A stretch of 30,219 nucleotides of DNA, from positions 1 to 30,219 of the forward strand of contig CAKOPG010000017.1 of the NCBI GenBank assembly GCA_934098745.1, in the 5' to 3' direction. The notes beneath the pieces are model-generated. The model saw only the letters and a list, made by a program, of their open reading frames with translations. It did not search any database and had not been told where the DNA came from. A program made the position numbers and the translations under genes. Of the stretch, positions 15,760 through 21,518 are shown in pieces. Positions within the stretch are counted from its first letter, which is position 1; each line of letters opens with the position of its first letter. The DNA comes from an uncultured Bacilli bacterium (GTDB taxonomy: Bacteria > Bacillota_I > Bacilli_A > RF39 > UBA660).

Positions 15760-15788
15760 ATGATATCACATAAAATATAAAAATACAA
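15760..15788 (-). promoter_or_regulatory. Promoter of rplS operon, followed by an approximately 60-base leader
   Basis: Minus strand: TTGTAT at 15788-15783, a 17-bp spacer ending TGA, TATCAT at 15765-15760. The leader contains CAATC and GATTG arms that could fold; autogenous L19 leaders exist in Bacilli, but a match was not shown. Confidence 0.75.
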
Positions 15789-15853
15789 GTATTTGTTTTA
15801 ATTTAGAAATAAATATGTATTATTTTTGAATAATCTGAATAAAAGATGCATTA

Positions 15854-16375
15854 TTATTTTAAATTATTTATAATTTCATCTTTTTCATAATATTCTTCAA
15901 TAGTGCCATCATTTATTTTTATAACAGTAGATTTACTTACTTTTAAATCCTCTAATGTTTTAGCTTCTTTATTACTTTCATCTGAGACATACTTTTTATT
16001 TAAGGCAGATGAAGTATCAACATAATATACAGAATATCCAGATAATTTGCTACTTACTTCTTGGGAAATATTTTTATCTTCGTCTTTAAAATCGTAAAAA
16101 TAAACATAATAAACTGGTTCTGATTGTTTTAATATTGCTGAGGCCAAAATGATTTTTGAAGAGGTATTTTCTTCTTTCGTCTCTTCTTTTTTACCAAACC
16201 AATCTAGTTCCTTAGTAATAAATAACGCTGATATTAAATAAATTGCAGTAATTATAAAAACAATTAAACAAACTATTTTAATTAAATGTGAAAGCTGATT
16301 TTTTTCAACAACTTCTTCTTTTTTTAAACTTTTTCCTTCTTTTTTAGCTTGTTTTCTTCTTAATTCTCTTCCCAT
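15854..16375 (-). CDS. Uncharacterised single-pass membrane protein with possible thioredoxin-like outer domain
   Basis: This 173-aa protein starts with a basic, Lys/Glu-rich cytoplasmic segment, has one membrane helix at about residues 33-52 (IKIVCLIVFIITAIYLISAL), then a roughly 120-aa outer domain. That domain has a beta-strand YYVYFYDF, a strand YSVYYVDTSS, and VSKSTVIKINDGTIEEYYE near the end, which resembles the cis-Pro strand and C-terminal hairpin of thioredoxin folds. No CxxC is present, so redox activity is not expected. It has its own promoter and a GGAGGAG site. The function is unknown and the fold is inferred. Confidence 0.6.
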   Translation of the reverse strand: MGRELRRKQAKKEGKSLKKEEVVEKNQLSHLIKIVCLIVFIITAIYLISALFITKELDWFGKKEETKEENTSSKIILASAILKQSEPVYYVYFYDFKDEDKNISQEVSSKLSGYSVYYVDTSSALNKKYVSDESNKEAKTLEDLKVSKSTVIKINDGTIEEYYEKDEIINNLK

Positions 16376-16393
16376 ATTAACTCCTCCAAGATA

Positions 16394-16423
16394 ATTATAG
16401 CAAAAAATAGTTTGTTTTGTAAA
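16394..16423 (-). promoter_or_regulatory. Promoter of the 15854-16375 gene
   Basis: Minus strand: TTTACA at 16423-16418, an 18-bp spacer ending TTGC (extended TG), TATAAT at 16399-16394, a few bases before the ribosome binding site. Confidence 0.7.
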
Positions 16424-16445
16424 GTTTTGAACAATTTTTTATAAA

Positions 16446-16483
16446 GCAAAAAGTAAGTTATAGCCATCTAGCTACACTTACTT
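16446..16483 (-). terminator. Terminator embedded in the 3' end of the 16458-16841 gene
   Basis: On the minus strand AAGTAAGT (16483-16476) pairs with ACTTACTT (16458-16451), with an inner TAGC/GCTA pairing, then TTTTTGC. The 5' arm and loop encode the last residues of the protein (VSVARWL). Confidence 0.85.
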
Positions 16484-16841
16484 CTCTTATTTCTTTTTTT
16501 TCATAGTTACTAGTAAACTCAATTAATTTTTTTATAACATCTTTAATGGTAGATTTATCTTCAAAGGTTAATTCATCAACACTAACAATCTTTCTTAAAC
16601 CTCTTTTATATTTATTATCTCTAACATATAGATATAGACTTCTGTCAAGTGCATTTATCAGCATTAATTGATTTTCATTATTTCCATTGGCAGAGAAAAT
16701 CAATTCGCGATACCAGTCAATTAATTTTTTAGATAGCATATCCCCATAGGGATATTCATAATTTACAATCATGTCATAATGGGGACAATTTTCTAAGATT
16801 TTTTTTACGTGTTGGATATCAATTGTTTGTGTCTGTATCAC
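16458..16841 (-). CDS. Uncharacterised 127-aa soluble protein, GTG start
   Basis: The family is not recognised. The protein is soluble and mostly helical, with DWYRELIFSANGNNENQLMLINALDRS in the middle (longest conserved-looking block) and one Cys (NCPHYD) near residue 19. The start is GTG at 16841, with AGGTG upstream; no ATG lies early in the frame. It follows yqfD by 58 bases and ends at a strong terminator, so it may be the last gene of the sporulation operon. That position is the only hint of role. Confidence 0.6.
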   Translation of the reverse strand: MIQTQTIDIQHVKKILENCPHYDMIVNYEYPYGDMLSKKLIDWYRELIFSANGNNENQLMLINALDRSLYLYVRDNKYKRGLRKIVSVDELTFEDKSTIKDVIKKLIEFTSNYEKKEIREVSVARWL

Positions 16842-16899
16842 GATATATCACCTATCCTATTGGTTTAATTATAATTCTTTTTTTATTCTATGTAAATAA

Positions 16900-18066
16900 T
16901 TATTCTTGAATTTCTACATTTTCTTCTTTTATTTCAACGACTTTAGTAATATCTTCAATTACCGATACAAAGAAAGTAAGGGAAATTTTTGAATTCAGAT
17001 TTTGTTTATCAAGAATTTCTGTTTTGGTTATTTCCTTAATATTTTTATTAGTAGCAAGTATTTTATCTTTTGATATATCAATAGCTTTGTCTATTGCTGT
17101 TTCTTCAGTATATATTTCTTCTTTTACATTTACTTCATACAATCTTTCTTTAGCTATTTTTATTGGTAAAATATTACTCTCAATAACACTTTTACTTTCT
17201 AATTTAAACTGTTTGTACTTATTATATGAAAACAAAGAAATTTTTTTATTTAAAAAATAAATTGAGATAACATTTTTACTTTTTCCTGTTACTTTTTCTT
17301 CCTGATAGTACAAAGGATATTCGACGTTCACTTTATACCATACTTCACCATATACTACACCTTTTGCTTGATTATATAAATTTGTACCATCGGGTTTTGT
17401 AAGAATCCCACTAATAATTGTTTCATCTTTCTTGACATAGTCATTTACTTTTTTTACTTTTTCGCCAGAATATGCCTTAATACTTGTTATAACAGCATCC
17501 TTGCTAGCGACAATAGATTGATACTGATAATTAATGGATTTATTTTCTTTTTTTCGTTCAACCAGTTTAACAATATATTTGGTTCCAGATTCTTCAATTT
17601 CTAGCCATTCTAGAATATCTTTATTATCTTCTAAAATATTCTTTTTTACTTTTTCTAAATACTGGGAATTTTTCTTGTATTTAAACTTTTTAATGTTATA
17701 TTTATCTAATTCTTTTTTTAAAATATTCACTATTTCTTGATCATTATATATGATATCGATTGAAAAAATAATATTTGATAAAAAGTATATTAAACCTATT
17801 GCAAAGGCAATGCAAGAAATAACAATAAAATTTTGCTTTAAAAAATCTAATAATTTTAAATTACCATATTTTTTAATAATTTTAGCTTTGTATGTTTTAG
17901 AGTATTTTGTTAATAATTTATAATTTTTATATTCAGTAATTAATTCTAATTCATTATGATTTTTGACATTTAAGTTAATTAAATTTATTTTCTGATTTAT
18001 TAACCATTTAAGGTAATTGTTAACATTCTTACCAATAATTTTTACTTTTATATAATTATTATTCAT
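16900..18066 (-). CDS. yqfD: Sporulation protein YqfD
   Basis: YqfD is a membrane protein of the sporulation mother cell in Bacillus, needed for efficient spore formation. This 388-aa protein has an N-terminal cytoplasmic part, one membrane helix at about residues 87-110, and a large outer domain containing the family landmarks LEWLEIEESGTKYIVKLVER-like, SGILTKPDG and a GVVYGEVWYKV segment. An AGGTG site precedes the ATG, 32 bases after yqfC. The yqfC-yqfD order is the conserved arrangement in spore formers. In Bacillus phoH follows; here a 127-aa unknown does. Confidence 0.88.
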   Translation of the reverse strand: MNNNYIKVKIIGKNVNNYLKWLINQKINLINLNVKNHNELELITEYKNYKLLTKYSKTYKAKIIKKYGNLKLLDFLKQNFIVISCIAFAIGLIYFLSNIIFSIDIIYNDQEIVNILKKELDKYNIKKFKYKKNSQYLEKVKKNILEDNKDILEWLEIEESGTKYIVKLVERKKENKSINYQYQSIVASKDAVITSIKAYSGEKVKKVNDYVKKDETIISGILTKPDGTNLYNQAKGVVYGEVWYKVNVEYPLYYQEEKVTGKSKNVISIYFLNKKISLFSYNKYKQFKLESKSVIESNILPIKIAKERLYEVNVKEEIYTEETAIDKAIDISKDKILATNKNIKEITKTEILDKQNLNSKISLTFFVSVIEDITKVVEIKEENVEIQE

Positions 18067-18098
18067 AGGGCACCTATAAATATTTATGTAAAATTTTA

Positions 18099-18386
18099 TT
18101 ATTTTATGCTAATATTGGAAATGTTGCCAGAAACCAGAACTTCATCATCTATCATTTTTGAAATAATTAGATTATTACCTTCAATAATGATAATTTTCTG
18201 TTTGATACGAATAGTTATTTTAACAAGTGAAAAGTCAATTATCTCATCATAGTTAACAACATTTAGTTGGTTATTTTTAATAATTATTTTATATTCATTA
18301 TCCAACAAATAATTTTCAACTCTATTTAATATTCTCATATTACGAGTATATGTTTTATATTTCAAAAAAATGTTTGATGTCTTCAT
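18099..18386 (-). CDS. yqfC: Sporulation protein YqfC
   Basis: This small protein of the YabP/YqfC family works with YqfD. The beta-rich pattern VNYDEIIDFSLVKITIRIKQKIIIIEG then MIDDEVLVSGNISNI fits the family, and 95 aa is normal. The ATG at 18386 overlaps the XRE gene by 32 bases and has no Shine-Dalgarno; an alternative ATG at 18338 (79 aa, MRILNRVENY) would remove the overlap but also lacks a clear site. The start is therefore unsettled. It is directly followed by yqfD. Confidence 0.82.
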   Translation of the reverse strand: MKTSNIFLKYKTYTRNMRILNRVENYLLDNEYKIIIKNNQLNVVNYDEIIDFSLVKITIRIKQKIIIIEGNNLIISKMIDDEVLVSGNISNISIK

Positions 18387-18594
18387 TTAGAGCAAGAGAA
18401 ATATTATATATTGTTTCAATAGAAAAAGTTGCCTGACAATTTGGAGCTTCTATTTTCTTTATGTAAGAAAGTGAATAACCAGTCATTTGGGATAATTTTT
18501 TTTGAGTTATTCCTTTCATTTTTCTATAATAACGAATATTCTTAGAAATAGTTAAGTAAATATTATTTTTTTCTTCAAGCGACCATTTGGTCAT
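18355..18594 (-). CDS. Small XRE-family HTH regulator
   Basis: This 79-aa protein is little more than a helix-turn-helix domain: IRYYRKMKGITQKKLSQMTG then SLSYIKKIEAP, the Cro/C1-type pattern, with an ALNEDIKHFFEI end. It overlaps the sigma factor gene by 20 bases and yqfC by up to 32, so it is cotranscribed and probably coupled. It may regulate its own operon or other sporulation genes; the target is unknown. A short regulator between a forespore-type sigma factor and yqfC is not the Bacillus arrangement. Confidence 0.85.
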   Translation of the reverse strand: MTKWSLEEKNNIYLTISKNIRYYRKMKGITQKKLSQMTGYSLSYIKKIEAPNCQATFSIETIYNISLALNEDIKHFFEI

Positions 18595-19231
18595 ATAATT
18601 TCTTTAATATTTTTCCTTCTTTTCTAGAAACTTCAACTTGATACATACCTAATTTTTCACCAGTTTCTTTTTGGGACATATCATAAAAATATCTAGCTTC
18701 AATTAGTTTTCTTTCATCTTCAGTTAGACTTTCTAAGGCATATGATAATGGTAAATTTTCAATCTTATTATCATTATAACCAAATCTATCATACATTTCT
18801 AAGTTTTTACTATCTTCACTGACAATTCTATCTAGACTATCTATTTGAGCATTTGCATTTAACACTTCACAAACTTCGGTTTCATCTAACTCTAAAAATA
18901 TGGATAACTCATATGTTGAAGGAACTTTCATCAAAACTTGGGTTAACTCTTCCATACCACGTAAAATTTTTAAATATTTTGATTTGTTTGTCCTACTTAC
19001 ACGAATTGTCCTTTCGTTATTAATATATTTTAAAACTTCACCTAATACAAAAGGATATGCATATGAAGTAAATTTAACTCCATAACTTGCATCAAATTTA
19101 TCAAAAGCATTTCCTAGAGCAAAGGCAGCAACTTGATATAAATCTTCAATTTCAAAATGATACTGGTACTTATTAATAATACTATAAATTAATCCTTCAT
19201 TTTCTATGATAGCTTCAGCTTTTTTATCCAT
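18575..19231 (-). CDS. sigF: Sporulation sigma factor, SigF/SigG type
   Basis: This is a group 3 sigma-70 factor. Region 2 is visible as DLYQVAAFALGNAFDKFD and GVKFTSYAYPFVLGEVLKYI, region 3 around KVPSTYELSIFLELDETEV, and region 4 as ALESLTEDERKLIEARYF with MSQKETGEKLGMYQVEVSR. At 218 aa it is shorter than Bacillus SigF or SigG (about 255-260), mainly in the linkers and at the N-terminus. The upstream SpoIIAA-like gene favours SigF; SigG or SigB cannot be excluded from sequence alone. No SpoIIAB anti-sigma gene lies next to it. AGGAG precedes the ATG, 13 bases after the STAS gene. Confidence 0.82.
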   Translation of the reverse strand: MDKKAEAIIENEGLIYSIINKYQYHFEIEDLYQVAAFALGNAFDKFDASYGVKFTSYAYPFVLGEVLKYINNERTIRVSRTNKSKYLKILRGMEELTQVLMKVPSTYELSIFLELDETEVCEVLNANAQIDSLDRIVSEDSKNLEMYDRFGYNDNKIENLPLSYALESLTEDERKLIEARYFYDMSQKETGEKLGMYQVEVSRKEGKILKKLYDQMVA

Positions 19232-19244
19232 AATTTATTCTCCT

Positions 19245-19559
19245 TTATAAAACTTCAATTTCGTCTTTTATATTAGGAATATTTTGACCTAATAATCTTT
19301 TGATAATAGAAAATTTATCACATATAATAACGTTACTATTATTACTTTTAGTAAAACAATATATTTCTAACAAATAATTTAAACCATCTAAATCTACTTC
19401 ATTTATATAATTAGTATTTATAACAATATACTTAAATTCATTATCTATTAATAATTCTTTTATTTCGGTTTCTTTGGGTTTATAATTTTCTTTTGTCATG
19501 TTACCTATTAAACGTAAGAATAAAATTCCTTTTCGAAATTCAAAATTAATTTTTAACAT
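19245..19559 (-). CDS. STAS-domain protein, SpoIIAA-like anti-sigma factor antagonist, atypical
   Basis: This 104-aa protein has the STAS layout: strand ILFLRLIGNM, helix KETEIKELLI, strand FKYIVINTNYINEVD, helix LDGLNYLLEIYCF, strand NVIICD, then a C-terminal helix. In B. subtilis SpoIIAA the matching loop is DSSG, with Ser58 phosphorylated by SpoIIAB; here it is Asp56-Leu57-Asp58-Gly59. It is therefore probably not switched by phosphorylation at that site. It heads the sigma operon behind a Spo0A-type box. AAAGGA precedes the ATG. It could be a diverged antagonist or a constitutively active or repurposed STAS protein. Confidence 0.7.
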   Translation of the reverse strand: MLKINFEFRKGILFLRLIGNMTKENYKPKETEIKELLIDNEFKYIVINTNYINEVDLDGLNYLLEIYCFTKSNNSNVIICDKFSIIKRLLGQNIPNIKDEIEVL

Positions 19560-19613
19560 ACTTTGTTTCCTTTCTATTTGAATTTAGCACATGTTTTAAT
19601 AAATTTATACATA

Positions 19614-19623
19614 TTCGACAAAA
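19614..19623 (-). promoter_or_regulatory. Spo0A-type box upstream of the STAS-sigma operon
   Basis: The minus strand reads TTTTGTCGAA, a complete Spo0A-box match, about 55 bases before the STAS ATG and directly after the stop codon of the previous gene. A weaker GTCGAAC copy lies about 26 bases upstream but inside coding sequence. The spoIIA operon of B. subtilis is a direct Spo0A target. The exact -10 box is not clear. Confidence 0.6.
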
Positions 19624-20679
19624 CTAGCTAAAAGTTTCGTTCGACTTTTTCTTCATAATTAATAATTCAAATAAAATTGTTATTATTAAAAATGCAATAG
19701 TAAAATATACTTTTTTAGGTATCTTATAAACCTCTTTAATAACATCATTTTCAATATATTTAGTTTTTACATTTGGCTTAGGATTAGAACAATCTTCTTT
19801 AACAATTTCTTTTTCGCCATCTAAATAAACATATTCTGTTACCGGTACATCTTTGGTAATAGTTTGTGTTACTATTTTTTCAGGTATTTCTCCATTATAT
19901 TCTGCTAAATAATTGGTTGTATCAGGAAAATATCCCTCAATATATTCATGATAGTTATCATCATAATAATTTTTTTGTAATTTGTAACGATAAGTTTTTA
20001 TTTCACTAACACGACATTCAAATGATGAACCAATATATTTTTTTAAATCAGTACTTGGTTTTTTTTCGAGCTCATATAGATTTTTTGAATTATTGTTTTT
20101 TTCTAACCATGTATTATCAGGTACATAAGTTCCTCCTTTTGATAATGATTTGTAAGCAGAATATGAAGCATTACTTTTATTGTACAAAAAAGAAACTTCA
20201 AAGGGATTATCGGTATCAATGTCTATCCAAATGGTATTAGTTAAATACTCATTTTTCAAATCAATAGTTATTTCGTTTGAGTTGTTTTTTAAATAATCAT
20301 AAGTAATATTTTGTGTATTAGAATACACTTTAATATTTTTTATATTATCAAAATTAGTGATTCTTATATATCTAGTATTCATCGGTAATTGATACTTATA
20401 TATATTTCTATATTCAATTATATAATTATCTTTTGAGTAATCACAATACGCCTCGTTCCAACTAGTAAAATCACCATATGTTATATTGGTCTTATCTTCT
20501 ATGTATCCTGATAAATCTTTACCTTTTTGATAATACGTTCCTTCTACTCTGTTGTAAGTGTACCAAAGATATTTTACTTTTAAATTTTCCTCAAGATTTA
20601 AACTAGTAACTTCTTCTGCTAAAACTTCATTTGATATTAAAAATGAACAGCATAATAATAAAATTATTTTTTTTCGCAT
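19624..20679 (-). CDS. Uncharacterised exported protein with C-terminal membrane anchor
   Basis: The likely start is ATG at 20679, which has AAAGGTG in front and begins a signal peptide (MRKKIILLLCCSFLISNEVLA, cleavage expected before EEV); a longer frame upstream is untranslated leader. The 351-aa product has a Tyr/Asn-rich extracellular domain with paired-strand character, three scattered cysteines, and a C-terminal helix (VYFTIAFLIITILFELLIM) followed by a Lys-rich tail. It is a type I surface protein. The family is not recognised. It sits between a thioredoxin-like lipoprotein and the sporulation operon. Confidence 0.65.
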   Translation of the reverse strand: MRKKIILLLCCSFLISNEVLAEEVTSLNLEENLKVKYLWYTYNRVEGTYYQKGKDLSGYIEDKTNITYGDFTSWNEAYCDYSKDNYIIEYRNIYKYQLPMNTRYIRITNFDNIKNIKVYSNTQNITYDYLKNNSNEITIDLKNEYLTNTIWIDIDTDNPFEVSFLYNKSNASYSAYKSLSKGGTYVPDNTWLEKNNNSKNLYELEKKPSTDLKKYIGSSFECRVSEIKTYRYKLQKNYYDDNYHEYIEGYFPDTTNYLAEYNGEIPEKIVTQTITKDVPVTEYVYLDGEKEIVKEDCSNPKPNVKTKYIENDVIKEVYKIPKKVYFTIAFLIITILFELLIMKKKSNETFS

Positions 20680-20765
20680 ATCACACCTTTCTTGATTCTT
20701 CATTAATATTATTCGTATAATTTTTACCATTTTACTTTTATTTTTTAAAAAAAAATTAAAAAAAA

Positions 20766-20783
20766 TGCTAGAATTAACTAGCA
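20766..20783 (-). terminator. Terminator of the thioredoxin-like lipoprotein gene
   Basis: TGCTAG, loop TTAATT and CTAGCA on the minus strand are followed by a long T-rich run. Confidence 0.8.
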
Positions 20784-20800
20784 CTTTATCTATTATTTAA

Positions 20801-21385
20801 TTATTTGTTACAATCTGAACATTTATTATCAGCTACTTCACTAATCATAGTTGAAAGTTTTTCTTTTAAATTAGTTACTCTTTCTTCAGTCCAATATTCT
20901 TTAGGATCATCTGTTCCTTTGGTATCATATGAACTTTCATCATCGAAACCGATAATTTTACCATCATTTACAGCTATAATGGCTGGAACATACACTCTTT
21001 TATTTCCTTCTTCATCATATTGTAAATAATCTGATAAGATGGAAACAATCTTTTGATAGTCATCCGTATTATTTTTGCGATCTTCTAAAATGTTATAGTA
21101 ATATATTTTTTCTAATCCTTCGGTATCAGCTACTTCATTTAACATTGGAACATAAGCTTGACACCAAGGACATTCTGGAAAGCCTAAGTAAACAACAGCC
21201 GTACCATGTTCGAGAATTTTGATAATATCTTTAATATCTTTATATACAAAAACATTATATTCAGATACCTGTGTGTATTCTTTAGCAAATCTAATACTAT
21301 CATCTTCGGAACTTTCTTTTTTACATCCTACTAGACTTAATGATGCAACAAAAACTAATAATAATAACAATATTTTTTTCTTCAT
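20801..21385 (-). CDS. Thioredoxin-like lipoprotein
   Basis: A lipoprotein signal peptide ends in the lipobox SLVGC (Cys21), so the mature protein should be lipidated by Lgt (942-1730) and held on the outer face of the membrane. The 194-aa protein has a thioredoxin-fold active site CPWC in YLGFPECPWCQAYVP and a later VYVPAIIAVNDGKIIGF cis-Pro strand. A second cysteine pair, CSDC, ends the protein. It may reduce or form disulfides in surface proteins or cope with oxidants. An AAGGAG site and an extended -10 (TGATATAAT, about 21416-21424) lie upstream. Confidence 0.82.
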   Translation of the reverse strand: MKKKILLLLLVFVASLSLVGCKKESSEDDSIRFAKEYTQVSEYNVFVYKDIKDIIKILEHGTAVVYLGFPECPWCQAYVPMLNEVADTEGLEKIYYYNILEDRKNNTDDYQKIVSILSDYLQYDEEGNKRVYVPAIIAVNDGKIIGFDDESSYDTKGTDDPKEYWTEERVTNLKEKLSTMISEVADNKCSDCNK

Positions 21386-21490
21386 GAATAATCAACTCCT
21401 TTTGATTACTTTTTGATTATATCATAAATTTAGCAGATTTTAAATAATTATATAATTCTTTTAGCAATTTTTTATAAAATGTAGAAAAAA

Positions 21491-21511
21491 GAAAACTTAA
21501 ATTAAGCTTTC
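21491..21511 (-). terminator. Terminator of the ABC transporter gene
   Basis: On the minus strand GAAAGCTT and AAGTTTTC pair across five bases (one G-U), followed by TTTTTTC, eight bases past the stop codon. Confidence 0.75.
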
Positions 21512-21518
21512 TGAATTT

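Noticed and set aside
20680..20784. N-terminal extension of the surface protein to 20784
   Set aside because: The ATG at 20679 has AAAGGTG upstream and starts a proper signal peptide; the extension crosses the upstream gene's terminator tail and is AT-rich leader.
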